Origin: Nocardia sp. NBC_01730
Lineage (GTDB): Bacteria; Actinomycetota; Actinomycetes; Mycobacteriales; Mycobacteriaceae
Assembly: GCF_035920445.1 (NCBI RefSeq)
Contig: NZ_CP109162.1
Location: 1,302,001-1,366,000 of the forward strand
Direction: 5' to 3'
Length of the DNA: 64,000 nucleotides
The stretch's first letter is position 1; every line of letters begins with the position of its first letter. Under the pieces are notes generated by a model. It was given only the letters and a program-made list of their open reading frames with translations, was not told the origin of the DNA and did not search any database. A program made the translations under genes and the position numbers. This document shows positions 8,759 to 16,912 of the stretch, piece by piece.

Positions 8759-8977
8759 TCAGGGGGAGTTGCCGGGCTGAGATGAACTGGCTGTTGTCGC
8801 GGACGGGGGATCGGGTCGGCGGGATCGGGTCGGCGGGATCGGCATCACGGTGTGGCCGTCGAGGTCGATGATGAGCATGGACGGGTCGAAGGAGTCCGCG
8901 TTCCCGAGTATGGCGGCGACGGCTTGCGCGCGGTCGCGCAGCGGGGTGTCCAGACCCGGCAGTACCTGCGCTGACAC
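8759..8977 (-). CDS. Small hypothetical protein
   Basis: A 72-residue reading frame. I chose the GTG at 8977 because GGAGAGG lies six bases upstream; an ATG at 8995 is in frame but has no ribosome site. The first 45 residues look protein-like (LDTPLRDRAQAVAAILG, then LIIDLDGH), while the tail is low-complexity Pro/Arg/Ser sequence. The tail coincides with a 14-base tandem repeat, so it may be a frameshifted end. No family is recognised. Confidence 0.4.
   Translation of the reverse strand: MSAQVLPGLDTPLRDRAQAVAAILGNADSFDPSMLIIDLDGHTVMPIPPTRSRRPDPPSATTASSSQPGNSP
8807..8842. repeat. 14-bp tandem repeat (about 2.6 copies)
   Basis: The unit GGGATCGGGTCGGC occurs at 8807-8820 and 8821-8834, followed by eight bases of a third copy. 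Fourteen is not a multiple of three, so gain or loss of a copy would shift the frame of the small gene it overlaps. Confidence 0.85.
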
Positions 8978-9028
8978 GGAACCTCTCCAGTCCATCGCAG
9001 CGACCCGCTCTGCCCGGCCCAGCGTGGG

Positions 9029-9661
9029 TCAGCTCACAGCTTGGTCGAACCAGCCATTGGGTTCGAGATCTGGAAGTTCGACCGGCAGTTCGCGATATGG
9101 TGCCGGTTCAGGATCCAACGGCCACAACACAATTGATTGTTGTGCAGCGGCCCGAAACGTGCCCGCGTCGAGATCGGTCCGGTGTTCGCCGATGCCCGCA
9201 GCGGGCCAGGCCACGATCAACGACAGCCGCCCGGCAGGAGGCAGTGGTGTCAGGTAGTAGGTCATAGTGCTGAGACTGTCGCTGCCCCCTCCGCCTCCGG
9301 GCGACAAGACCGGCAGATCCTGCGGAGAGTCCAGAGTGAATTGGCGCAGATTTGTTCCTGTCTTGCCGTCGTCGAACTCGACACTGACCAGGAACTGGTC
9401 CTTTGTCCCGCCGGGATAGCCTCCGCCGAAGGCGCCGATAGCGGAACGGTCGCACCCTTGCCGGACGTGAACGTGCAGCGTCAGTTCCACCCCTGAGCTG
9501 TAGGCACGGGCCCCGATCAGCGATGCAGCGATGTCATCGGTGCGCACGAGGACACGTTCGACGGGTACGAGCGCAGGGACCTCATTCGATGGTCTCGTCT
9601 GTGCACGCGCCGACGGCCGTGCCTGGCTCGGTCGTGTTTCCGATGAATTCGATTCACCCAT
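9029..9661 (-). CDS. Hypothetical protein
   Basis: A 210-residue protein with no recognised motif. The N-terminal 35 residues are low-complexity (Ser, Arg, Pro, Gln). The rest looks like a beta-rich globular domain, with LVSVEFDDGKTG, a glycine patch (PGGGGGSD) and LIVAWPAAGIGEHR. There is no signal peptide or membrane segment. I chose the ATG at 9661, although no strong ribosome site is present; a start at 9697 is possible. Actinobacteria carry many proteins with this kind of WP..GI.E tail, but I cannot name a family or function. Confidence 0.6.
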   Translation of the reverse strand: MGESNSSETRPSQARPSARAQTRPSNEVPALVPVERVLVRTDDIAASLIGARAYSSGVELTLHVHVRQGCDRSAIGAFGGGYPGGTKDQFLVSVEFDDGKTGTNLRQFTLDSPQDLPVLSPGGGGGSDSLSTMTYYLTPLPPAGRLSLIVAWPAAGIGEHRTDLDAGTFRAAAQQSIVLWPLDPEPAPYRELPVELPDLEPNGWFDQAVS

Positions 9662-9934
9662 AACTATTTTCACATCCTCAATGTCGCCCTGAAACATGTT
9701 GTTACGCTGCCGACTTGGAAGGTGGTGCGCTTCAATGTGGTTCCGGTTGCTGGCCGCCGTGGTGTCCGCGGTATCCGTCGTCGTCAACATCATTTGCGGC
9801 GTAGACTCTTCCGATGCCGTCGGGCAGAAGCGCATCGACGAGCCGCTGTAGTAGATCATCTGAACCGGCGTATCTTCGGTCGCGAGCGCAGTCGCCGGGC
9901 TCTCACGGATTGGCCTGTGGCGCAAAGCGGCAGC

Positions 9935-10582
9935 TCACACCTGTTCTGCGCCGACGATGCATGGCTCATCGAAACGGGTGTTGTCCACCACAAGCGAGGC
10001 CCGCTCCCAGGGGCGTGTCCGTTCGAAATAGATACGTTGGCCGCCCACATAGCGGCGCATCGAGGCATGCTCTGGGTCCGGATGAGTGCCGTCGCGCTCG
10101 GCCATCCGGCGAGCGGACTCGCAAAACGGGACGTGAAGAAAGATCGACATATCCCAGAGATCCAGCAGTTCGTCGCGGTGAAGGAACAGACCCTCGACCA
10201 CCACGAGCGCGTTGGGAGGCGCGTAAATCTGTGCAGGGCACGTGGTGGTGTCTTTTGCCGAATCGTAGGAAGCGGTCCGGAACCAACCGCTACCACCTCG
10301 GTGGAGTGGTTCGAGAACGTACGAGCGGAGCGCCGAGTAGTTGTACGAGTCGAGCCAGAAGCCCTCCGGGGAGTTCCGGCCCCTCGCGTGCCGAACAGCG
10401 GACGGATTGAGAAAGTGATCAACGTGCACCACGATCGTGGGCCGAGCGTGTATATGCTCCACGAGATTCGATGCGAACGTGCTCTTGCCGCTCCCATCAA
10501 CGCCATCGATCGCAACGAGTGCGCGATCCGACGGAACCGCCTGCATCACCTGAGCAGCGATCATCTCGATGGCCTCACCCAT
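9935..10582 (-). CDS. Uridine-kinase-like P-loop phosphotransferase
   Basis: A protein of about 215 residues with a Walker A motif GVDGSGKST (27-35) and the layout of the uridine kinase/phosphoribulokinase group: VHVDHFLNP after the P-loop (base-binding Asp), an LVVVEGLFLHRDEL Walker-B-like strand, and a lid-type Arg-rich segment (CESARRMAERD). Such enzymes phosphorylate nucleosides or similar small molecules with ATP. The frame stays open up to 10834, so a longer N-terminus cannot be excluded, but the ATG at 10582 fits the usual family length. Its substrate could belong to the neighbouring pathway; this is inference. Confidence 0.72.
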   Translation of the reverse strand: MGEAIEMIAAQVMQAVPSDRALVAIDGVDGSGKSTFASNLVEHIHARPTIVVHVDHFLNPSAVRHARGRNSPEGFWLDSYNYSALRSYVLEPLHRGGSGWFRTASYDSAKDTTTCPAQIYAPPNALVVVEGLFLHRDELLDLWDMSIFLHVPFCESARRMAERDGTHPDPEHASMRRYVGGQRIYFERTRPWERASLVVDNTRFDEPCIVGAEQV

Positions 10583-10954
10583 TAAGCCAGTATCGGCCAG
10601 TGTCTGCTGGGGGCACGCAGCCAGTGCCTGCAGCACAAGCGATCCGATCAGCTTCACCGCAGTAGGGGCCGGTGAGGCCCAAGGAAAGGCGGCGCCAAGC
10701 GGTAGATCGTCGTCGACTCGAACGTGGTGTGCCGTACGGGGAATGACCAAAGGGGCGCAGTCCCGATTTCGGCCAGTAGGGATAGTCGGCTGGATCACCC
10801 AGGTCGGATGGGGTGCAATCTTCGAATCGGACAACGGGCGGTGCTTGCATTCGATCCGGTTCGCGGACAGGCCACCTGGCGATTCTCAGCCGCGATAGAG
10901 GTCGGCTACCCTGGCCTGGAACTTCATGCGCGCCGCAGCTGGAGGCTGGTTCCC

Positions 10955-11503
10955 ATGATCGACCCCCGATTGGACGACCCATCGATCCGGCTCGTCAGCC
11001 CCTGCCCGGAACCCGAAGTTGATGAAGCACGACGCCACATCAACCCGCTGCTGCTTCCCATCCGCGCCGCGGACCTACTTCGCTACCGTGATGAGAACGA
11101 GCTCTGCGCCGAAATCGAGTGGTGCTGGGCGAAGGCGGGATACCAGTTGGGCAGGGAAGTGGACCTTGCTCCCGGAAACCGAATCGACTTCTTCGCAAAT
11201 TTCGGGATCTATCACACCGGCTACCGAACCTACCGGCTCGGCGTCGAAGTCAAGGTCGGCGGACCCCAGCGTGATGTCGCGCGGCAATTGCTGCGCTACG
11301 CAGAGACCGGTCAACTGGATTGCCTGCTGGTCATTACGACAGATGCCCGCCACTCCTTCAGTTGGTTTCCACGGCCGCCTGGCATTCCGCTGTTCGCGTT
11401 CCACCTGCCAGCTCAACGTGACCTGAGCAAGACCACGTGTCGTTACTCCGCCCTGCCCACCGGCATCCGTTGGAGACACGTCTTACCCGAACCGGATCGG
11501 TGA
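10955..11503 (+). CDS. PD-(D/E)XK nuclease-like hypothetical protein
   Basis: A 182-residue protein. GGAGG at 10941-10945 supports the ATG at 10955. The middle carries the ordered signature of a restriction-endonuclease-like core: a glutamate-bearing helix (ENELCAEIEW), then RIDFF, then GVEVKVGG (E-x-K), followed by a helix (RDVARQLLRYAE) and a strand ending LLVITTDARHS. This suggests a metal-dependent DNA or RNA nuclease, or a non-catalytic relative. It faces the kinase gene divergently. I do not recognise a specific family, and no methyltransferase partner is adjacent, so a classical restriction system is unlikely. Confidence 0.55.
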   Translation: MIDPRLDDPSIRLVSPCPEPEVDEARRHINPLLLPIRAADLLRYRDENELCAEIEWCWAKAGYQLGREVDLAPGNRIDFFANFGIYHTGYRTYRLGVEVKVGGPQRDVARQLLRYAETGQLDCLLVITTDARHSFSWFPRPPGIPLFAFHLPAQRDLSKTTCRYSALPTGIRWRHVLPEPDR

Positions 11504-11827
11504 GGGGATAGCGCAATACCCCAGTGCGAAGCCGACCCAGACCCACCGGCCATCCACCAGCGCACAACCGCGAGATCAACAAACATTGCCTGAGTTTCGA
11601 CAGCTCTGTCGGGGAGCGAATGGATGTGCGAGCCCGTCATTCGTACTCGCCGCCGAACTCGGCCTAGGCGAGTGACGTCCGAGCGCATCGGTGCTGCTCG
11701 CATGAAGGGCTGTCCAGCCGGCAAGACGCTCTCGGCTCGAGTCTGCGGGGTACTTCCACCGGCACATCCTCGCGCTGACGGCGGGTTGAGCTGAGTGGGT
11801 ACCCCAGTCAGTCGAGTCCGTCGGTGA
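11504..11827. other. Intergenic stretch without a convincing gene
   Basis: These 324 bases lie between the nuclease-like gene and a small minus-strand gene. Open frames exist on both strands, but none has a ribosome site together with protein-like composition. I see no hairpin or repeat worth naming. Confidence 0.5.
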
Positions 11828-11983
11828 TCATTTGTTCGCGTTCTTGTTCTGTTGCCCACCCAGGTAACTCCCACACCAGGACCAACGATGACGGGACCAC
11901 TCGGGGGTGCGGTCGATCCCGAACTTGCGCGCGTAAACCCGCGACCGCGCTTCGAGTTGCTTCCCCAAGGTCTCCCAGTCCAT
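11828..11983 (-). CDS. Small basic hypothetical protein
   Basis: A 51-residue frame beginning MDWETLGKQLEARSRVYA and ending in a Gln/Asn/Lys-rich tail. GGGAGG lies eight bases before the ATG, a strong ribosome site. The protein is basic and Trp-rich (RHRWSWCG) and has no recognised family. It could form an operon with the kinase upstream at 12214. Confidence 0.45.
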   Translation of the reverse strand: MDWETLGKQLEARSRVYARKFGIDRTPEWSRHRWSWCGSYLGGQQNKNANK

Positions 11984-12000
11984 CGCAACAGCCTCCCGCA

Positions 12001-12207
12001 TCAATCAACCCGTGAAAACGGAATCTCACAGACCAGCGCTGCACCGCCGGATCCTTCTTCGGCGTTGGGTGTCAGCCCCTGCCGCTCGGGAATATCGCCA
12101 GGGGTCCGCGACGGCTTCCGTCGCCGAATGCGTGCGCGGCCACCATGTTCGGGTTGTCCGATCCGATTCGTCCCGGCGATAGCTCCACCACCGTCTACGG
12201 TGATCAT
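12001..12207 (-). CDS. Possible small protein downstream of the kinase gene
   Basis: A 68-residue frame (N-terminus MITVDGGGAIAGTNRIG) that starts seven bases after the kinase stop and ends just before the ribosome site of the 11983 gene. Its spacing fits an operon, but there is no clear ribosome site and the composition is Gly/Arg-rich, so it may be a chance frame. Confidence 0.3.
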   Translation of the reverse strand: MITVDGGGAIAGTNRIGQPEHGGRARIRRRKPSRTPGDIPERQGLTPNAEEGSGGAALVCEIPFSRVD

Positions 12208-12213
12208 GCAGTG

Positions 12214-12834
12214 TCAACTGCCGATCACGACATCGCACACGGTGTGCGCCAGTTCCCGGACACCACCGACCAGGACATCGCGGCGATAAGCTTGCCAGTC
12301 GGTGAGCTTGGGATGATCACGCTGTGCGCCGCGTGCAACCATCCGCCCGCGGATCACTTCCGGGGAGCTGTCGAGCCATACCGTAACGACCGGCAGATCA
12401 TTCGATGCCCCGGACCGCGCTCGCAGATGTTGCCCCAGCATCACCCCCGCTGCCGCTTCTCGGATCGGAGACAGGAACGGCGCGTCCAAAATCGTCGGAT
12501 GACGTTCAGCCACAACCAATCCCGTGCCAATCAACGAGTCGTAGATCCCCGGCGCGACCACCGACCGGTATATCTCGGAATCACGGTCGAACGGATCGCC
12601 GGTCAATCGAGCCATCACCGACTGCTCGAGCAGCGGCGCCAGCGAGTCCTTGTCCAACACCACCGCACCCGTGACGGTCGCTAGATGCTGTGCGGCAGTG
12701 GACTTTCCGGACGCCGGAAACCCGCACAGCACCATCGCACCGCGCGCTACTATCCGATCTGCGACGGCGTCCTCCAACGCGCGGCGCATCGAATCAGGTA
12801 GCGCATCGACCTGCTGATCGTCTTCTGCCTGCAC
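12214..12834 (-). CDS. AAA_33-type P-loop kinase-like protein
   Basis: A protein of about 206 residues with Walker A GFPASGKST, followed by VVLDKDSLAPLLE, the acidic DKD motif that binds metal or substrate in small-molecule and nucleotide kinases of the AAA_33 group. A Walker-B-like VVTVWLDSSPE and an arginine-bearing lid (IRGRMVARGAQRDHPK) complete the fold. Such proteins phosphorylate sugars, nucleosides, polynucleotide ends or antibiotics. The start is uncertain: GTG 12834 fits moderately and ATG 12789 is possible. It diverges from the isochorismatase-fold gene at 12915. Confidence 0.72.
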   Translation of the reverse strand: MQAEDDQQVDALPDSMRRALEDAVADRIVARGAMVLCGFPASGKSTAAQHLATVTGAVVLDKDSLAPLLEQSVMARLTGDPFDRDSEIYRSVVAPGIYDSLIGTGLVVAERHPTILDAPFLSPIREAAAGVMLGQHLRARSGASNDLPVVTVWLDSSPEVIRGRMVARGAQRDHPKLTDWQAYRRDVLVGGVRELAHTVCDVVIGS

Positions 12835-12914
12835 GACGCCAAGTCCACCACAGACCACCGACAGTCGAGCTAATCTGATCCGGCACATCGGCATTGCCGC
12901 GTCTGAGGGGGATC

Positions 12915-13562
12915 ATGAGGCCGCAGAGCGTAACCGCACACCACCGTTCGGGCTCGCTGCCGTTGTTGCTCGCGATCGATATCCAGAACGGATTCGTCGT
13001 GCCGGCCTCGGCTCCTGTGGTCCCGACTGTTGCGGCGTTGGTCGATGAATGGCTCGCCGTCGACGCACCCGTGATCCTCACCCGCTACCTGAACCATTCC
13101 GGCTCGCCCTTTCAGCGGCTGCTCGGCTGGCACGCCATGACATCGGCCCCCGACACCGATATCGTCACCGAACTCGCACACCACGCCCGCAACCCTCGGG
13201 TCCAGGTCATCGACAAGACCACCTACAGCGCGCTGACTCCCGAGACCGCCGAAACCATCACCCACCACCGGGTTAGCGACGTATTTCTGTGCGGAATCGC
13301 CACCGACGCTTGCGTTCTCGCGACTGCGCTCGCACTGTTCGACCACGGCCTCACACCGTGGATCATCACCGACGCCTGCGCCTCTAACACCAGCCGACAT
13401 CCACCACAACAAATCCACGACGCCGCCCTGCTATTGATGTCGCGGCTACTTGGCAGCAGCCAGCTCATCGACATCGACAGGGCCCAAACGATGCTGCGGC
13501 AGACACTGACACAGCGACACGACCCGGCTCCACCGATCACGGTGAGGCACGAGTCGAGCTGA
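12915..13562 (+). CDS. Isochorismatase-fold cysteine hydrolase (second copy)
   Basis: A 215-residue hydrolase with the superfamily triad: Asp22 in LLAIDIQNGF, Lys101 in QVIDKTTYSAL, and Cys133 in LCGIATDACVLATA. GAGGGGG just before the ATG at 12915 decides the start. The substrate is unknown; relatives include nicotinamidase, N-carbamoylsarcosine amidase and isochorismatase. It is clearly diverged from the copy at 7924, so a recent duplication is unlikely. It marks the right edge of the metabolic part of the window, since decayed sequence follows. Confidence 0.85.
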   Translation: MRPQSVTAHHRSGSLPLLLAIDIQNGFVVPASAPVVPTVAALVDEWLAVDAPVILTRYLNHSGSPFQRLLGWHAMTSAPDTDIVTELAHHARNPRVQVIDKTTYSALTPETAETITHHRVSDVFLCGIATDACVLATALALFDHGLTPWIITDACASNTSRHPPQQIHDAALLLMSRLLGSSQLIDIDRAQTMLRQTLTQRHDPAPPITVRHESS

Positions 13563-13814
13563 AGCTGCCTGCGTGAGCTGCGCGCACCGACCCCAAGGCC
13601 GCCCGAATCCTGCTGCACGTGAACACCTGGCCCTGCCGAACCTTGGCCTGCTTCTAGAGACGCCGGATCGCGCTGTGGGCTGTGGGCATTCCTGCCGAGT
13701 TCGTGCCCAGCGCCCACCAGTTCGGACACCACGACCCCTACCCCGACGAGCCGGGCCACGCCTTAGGAGCCGAAATCGGTGAGTCGCCGACCGTCACGCG
13801 CGATGATCGAGGTC

Positions 13815-14516
13815 ATGGGTGAAGCCGAGGCGTCGACGATGACAGGGATGACCGCGCTGGATCTGCTGCACGACACTTTTCAACGGGTGAAGGCCACCCA
13901 CCCCACCGACACCGAGGCCGCGGTGCTGGCTGGGTGGGAAGGGCTTTCCCTGACCTACGCTGCCGACCGGCTGCTGGAGGAAACGGTCCTGGAAATGGAC
14001 TTCGCCCGGTTCTGGCCCGGGGAGAATTTCTGCGGCAAGCCGGGGCGGCAGAAGCTGGAACTCGCGTTGTCGTGGCTCGAAGCCGCACCGTCGCTACCGT
14101 ACCTGGGCGAACGGCACGACACCGTGACTCGGCTGGTGGCACCACAGGTGGCGCTCGAGGTCTACGACGGGCCGCTCAGTGCCGAGATCACCGACCACGA
14201 GGCTCGGGAGCTGGCGTTGACCGAGGTGATGATTGTGCTGGTCGCGGTCGGGTCGATGTGGTCGCAGGTGTACACGCTGCTGTCCCGCGCGGCCGAGCAC
14301 GCTACTGATCCGGACGACCGCAAAGCCTGCCGCATCGCCGCGCTGATGGCACATGAGCTGCGCCATCCTGAACAGATCGACTACCGCCGCGACATCAACC
14401 GCCGGGTCGTAGCGTTGAAGGAGGAACGCCTTACCCGCCCGCGCCCGCCAAGCCGCGCAGCCCGACCGGGACCGGCAGGCCGGGACGGCGGTGTCCGCGG
14501 CGAGCCTGCTGACTGA
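13815..14516 (+). CDS. Hypothetical protein, C-terminus probably frameshifted
   Basis: The first 205 residues read as an ordinary soluble helical protein (for example LDLLHDTFQRVKATHPTD, then EARELALTEVMIVLVAVGSMW). Near 14,430 the composition changes to Arg/Pro-rich sequence, while a protein-like reading (ALPARARQAAQPDRD) begins in another frame and runs on into the frame at 14491. Either this gene is frameshifted into that one or two genes overlap. The start is uncertain (13779, 13803 or 13815). No family is recognised. The 250 bases upstream contain protein-like but stop-interrupted fragments, so this is a zone of decay. Confidence 0.45.
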   Translation: MGEAEASTMTGMTALDLLHDTFQRVKATHPTDTEAAVLAGWEGLSLTYAADRLLEETVLEMDFARFWPGENFCGKPGRQKLELALSWLEAAPSLPYLGERHDTVTRLVAPQVALEVYDGPLSAEITDHEARELALTEVMIVLVAVGSMWSQVYTLLSRAAEHATDPDDRKACRIAALMAHELRHPEQIDYRRDINRRVVALKEERLTRPRPPSRAARPGPAGRDGGVRGEPAD

Positions 14517-14805
14517 TCTCGAGCACCGCCGGGCGCAGAACCGTACCCTGCGTGCTGAACGTGACGCGCTACAACGCAGCCTGGGTCATCAGGCCGACCA
14601 ACTCGCCAACGCCCCGCTCGTCGAGCGGATCAACGAGCTGACCGCACTCGCCCAGCAGGCCGTCAAGCACAAACACGCCGCGGCGCTCACCTGGCATCGC
14701 AATAGCACCGCGACATCGTTGGCGGAAAGGGCCTCGCCTCGGATAGAGCACGGTTTGCACTATCGGGAACTTGTTCGGTTCCCTGTGTCGCGTTCGAGGA
14801 GGTAG
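14491..14805 (+). CDS. Coiled-coil protein fragment (DUF6262-like tail?)
   Basis: The frame encodes a strongly helical stretch (LEHRRAQNRTLRAERDALQ, then LVERINELTALAQQAV) like the C-terminal coiled coil of DUF6262-type proteins that accompany phage or transposon tyrosine recombinases. The frame is open upstream to 14419, and the tail after about residue 75 looks random. It is best read as a remnant of a larger protein, perhaps the continuation of the preceding gene after a frameshift. Confidence 0.35.
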   Translation: MSAASLLTDLEHRRAQNRTLRAERDALQRSLGHQADQLANAPLVERINELTALAQQAVKHKHAAALTWHRNSTATSLAERASPRIEHGLHYRELVRFPVSRSRR

Positions 14806-15311
14806 GCGATCTCGACCTGGTCCGCGCGAAGGCTGATGGCGTTGACATCGCATACCGTGCGGACAGGGCCGGTGCTGGTGCGGATGATCCGCTGTGCCGG
14901 GACGCCGGGCGCGAGTAAGGCCGCGATTGCTTGCGCCGCGACTGTTTCGGCGTGATCCGCCTGCGAGCGCGCAGCGCTCAAGCTGATCAACTCGCTGACG
15001 CATCTTCTGCTGGTCGTTGCTAAGTGCAGTGATTTGTCCTGCGAGCTGTTGGATTTGGGTCTCTGCCGGGGTGGTCGGGTCGATAGCCGATTGGTAATGA
15101 CGGTTGCGTTGTGCGCCATAGCCCATGAGTCGGCCGCTGTGGCAACGACCACGGCATCTCGTCGGAGGTGCGGAAAGACATGCGCGAGGACGTGCTTTGT
15201 TCGATTAGCAACGAAGTCAGCCAACCTGGCGATGCGGCGCCTGAGCGCCTCGTTGGTGTTCCGGTTCCATGCGAACCACAGCCCGTACAGCGTGATCAAC
15301 GTTCCGAACAA
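14760..15311 (-). CDS. Hypothetical protein with N-terminal membrane segment
   Basis: A 183-residue frame beginning with a hydrophobic stretch (MFGTLITLYGLWFAW) followed by basic residues, consistent with one N-terminal membrane anchor. The rest is helical. Part of the middle reads more naturally in a neighbouring frame (PTTPAETQIQQLAGQITALS), so an error or a pair of compensating frameshifts is possible. It overlaps the tail of the plus-strand fragment at 14491. No family is recognised. Confidence 0.4.
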   Translation of the reverse strand: MFGTLITLYGLWFAWNRNTNEALRRRIARLADFVANRTKHVLAHVFPHLRRDAVVVATAADSWAMAHNATVITNRLSTRPPRQRPKSNSSQDKSLHLATTSRRCVSELISLSAARSQADHAETVAAQAIAALLAPGVPAQRIIRTSTGPVRTVCDVNAISLRADQVEIAYLLERDTGNRTSSR

Positions 15312-15423
15312 TTCGAGTACGTCCCGGCGGCGGCGACCTCGCCACCGTAGCGGCGTCAGGCCGCGCGTTCGAGGTTTTCCACTTGCCAGCCGTCCTGGTG
15401 GCGGTCGAGATCCTGGAGGTCAC

Positions 15424-15560
15424 ATGGCGTCGAAACCTGCTCCGCCGAAAGGGCTCAAGCCCGGAGGCTCGGAGCTGTGGCGTGACATCGTCGGCAAGTG
15501 GGAGCTGCGGCCGGACGAGTTGCGTATTCTGCGCAAGGCTTGCCGCGAGGTCGAGCGGTC
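15424..15560 (+). pseudogene. Phage terminase small-subunit remnant (N-terminus)
   Basis: GGAGGTCAC directly precedes an ATG, and the frame opens with ASKPAPPKGLKPGG, then ELWRDIVGKWELRPDELRIL and ACREVE. This matches the start of P27-like small terminase subunits of actinobacteriophages, which bind phage DNA for packaging. After about 45 residues the similarity ends and the GNAT gene follows on the other strand. It is a deletion remnant of a prophage or phage-like element. Confidence 0.5.
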
Positions 15561-15581
15561 CCCAACCCGACGGTTCAGCTG

Positions 15582-16082
15582 TCAGTGCTGTGGTTCAGTG
15601 GGGTCAGGCTCCAACGCGAGCGACATCTCGATCTCGAACTGTTCAGGCCAGTCGATGCACTGCTTCCGATTCCCGGTTCTGGTGAATCCGTTTCTGCGAT
15701 AGAGGGACTCGGCGTTGCGATTGCTTTGGAGTACCCACAGTCGCAACTCCTGATGCCCGCGAGCGTGCGCCCAGTCGATCACCGCGTGTAGCAGCTGGTC
15801 GGATAGTCCGGTTCCTCGATGAGTTGGCGTCACCCACATCGAGACGACGACCGGAAGGCTGTTCTCGATCATGGCACCGACCGACCCGACCGCAGTACCG
15901 TCCTCGATGTCGGCGGTGAACAGCGTTCTCCCCTCCATCCATTGGCGCCACTGTTGTTCACTCCATCCCGACGCCACCTCGTAGGTGGACCCGAACGTTC
16001 CTGGTGGTGACTCGATGAGCGCGTCGAGCCGGACGGCTCGGACGACCGTCCACTCGTTGTGGTCGAGTTGGTGCACGATCAT
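15582..16082 (-). CDS. GNAT-family N-acetyltransferase
   Basis: A 166-residue acetyltransferase. Motif A is clear: the strand SMWVTPTHRGTGLSDQLL contains the R-G-T-G-x acetyl-CoA pyrophosphate loop, followed by the helix LLHAVIDWA. Motif B (NAESLYRRNGFTRTG) with its Tyr and Gly-Phe is also present. Length is typical of single-domain GNATs. It transfers an acetyl group to an unknown amine. The start at 16082 is an ATG, divergent from the ESX cassette, with about 215 bases between them that should contain both promoters. Confidence 0.88.
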   Translation of the reverse strand: MIVHQLDHNEWTVVRAVRLDALIESPPGTFGSTYEVASGWSEQQWRQWMEGRTLFTADIEDGTAVGSVGAMIENSLPVVVSMWVTPTHRGTGLSDQLLHAVIDWAHARGHQELRLWVLQSNRNAESLYRRNGFTRTGNRKQCIDWPEQFEIEMSLALEPDPTEPQH

Positions 16083-16298
16083 GCGCTGATCCTGCGCGGC
16101 AGGGGCGATGACTGCAAAGCATTTTCCCTATCGAACCGGTCAGCGATGATCGTGCACCTCATCAGGTGGATGATCGCTGTTGAATCAGCCGGGGGTGTTG
16201 TTCTCGTCGGTCGCCGCCAGGTCCGGACTGGATGGAACCGGGGCCCAGTCATGCGTCCTATAGTGCACATGCGAACTGCACTGCGAGGGGAGGCGGGG

Positions 16299-16619
16299 TT
16301 GTCCGGAGAACTCCGGGTCGAGGTTGACCGACTGCGTGAGGCATCAAGGTTTGCCGCCGGTAAAGCCCAGACCATCCGAGACGAGTTGAAGAAGCTCGAC
16401 GACACAATCGGCAAGGAACTCCTTGCCGACGGTTGGCAAGGGAAAGCGGCCAACGCGTACGACGAGTCGTGGGTGGAGTGGAAGCACGGAGCTGACACGA
16501 TCATCGCTGCGTTGGAGGAGTCCGCCGCAAACCTCGCTGAAGCCGCCAACCAGTACGAGACGCGCGATGCGACAAACCGAGACGCGATCACCGGGCTGCA
16601 GGGGTTGGATCTGCCGTGA
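16299..16619 (+). CDS. WXG100-family protein (ESX/type VII), first of pair
   Basis: A 106-residue helical protein of WXG100 size. The helix-turn-helix hairpin signature is DGWQGKAANAY (W-x-G), preceded and followed by heptad-like helices. I chose the TTG at 16299 because GGGGAGG lies five bases upstream and it gives the normal family length; ATGs at 16251 and 16269 have no ribosome site. WXG100 proteins are exported as helical dimers by type VII (ESX) machines. The gene overlaps the next WXG100 gene (GTGA), so the two products probably pair and escort the toxin encoded downstream. Confidence 0.8.
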   Translation: MSGELRVEVDRLREASRFAAGKAQTIRDELKKLDDTIGKELLADGWQGKAANAYDESWVEWKHGADTIIAALEESAANLAEAANQYETRDATNRDAITGLQGLDLP

Positions 16620-16912
16620 CCAGTAATGACCGTTACCGCGTCGATCTCGAGCAGTTCGATGCCGCGATCGACACGATGGAGAAGTTCGGCAAGAACATCG
16701 AGGACTGGTTGGGTGAGGTCGACCGACACATTGCTGATTTGCACGTGACGTGGTCCAGCCATGCGGCGACCGCGCAGCAGGTCGCGCATGACAAGTGGGT
16801 ATCGGGCGTGAACGAGATGCGCGAAAATCTCGACGAGCTTCGCGAGGTCGCGCGCAACGCGCACAAAAACTACAGTGCCGCCATCGAAACCAACACCAAG
16901 ATGTGGCCCTGA
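16616..16912 (+). CDS. WXG100-like protein, second of pair
   Basis: A 98-residue helical protein of WXG100 length. The turn reads VTWSSHAATA, so the glycine of W-x-G is replaced by serine, as in many second partners of ESX pairs. The C-terminal helix ends YSAAIETNTKMWP. Its GTG start overlaps the stop of the first gene, and its own stop overlaps the ATG of the toxin gene (TGATG), which indicates tight translational coupling. It is expected to form a heterodimer with the 16299 product. Confidence 0.78.
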   Translation: MTSNDRYRVDLEQFDAAIDTMEKFGKNIEDWLGEVDRHIADLHVTWSSHAATAQQVAHDKWVSGVNEMRENLDELREVARNAHKNYSAAIETNTKMWP

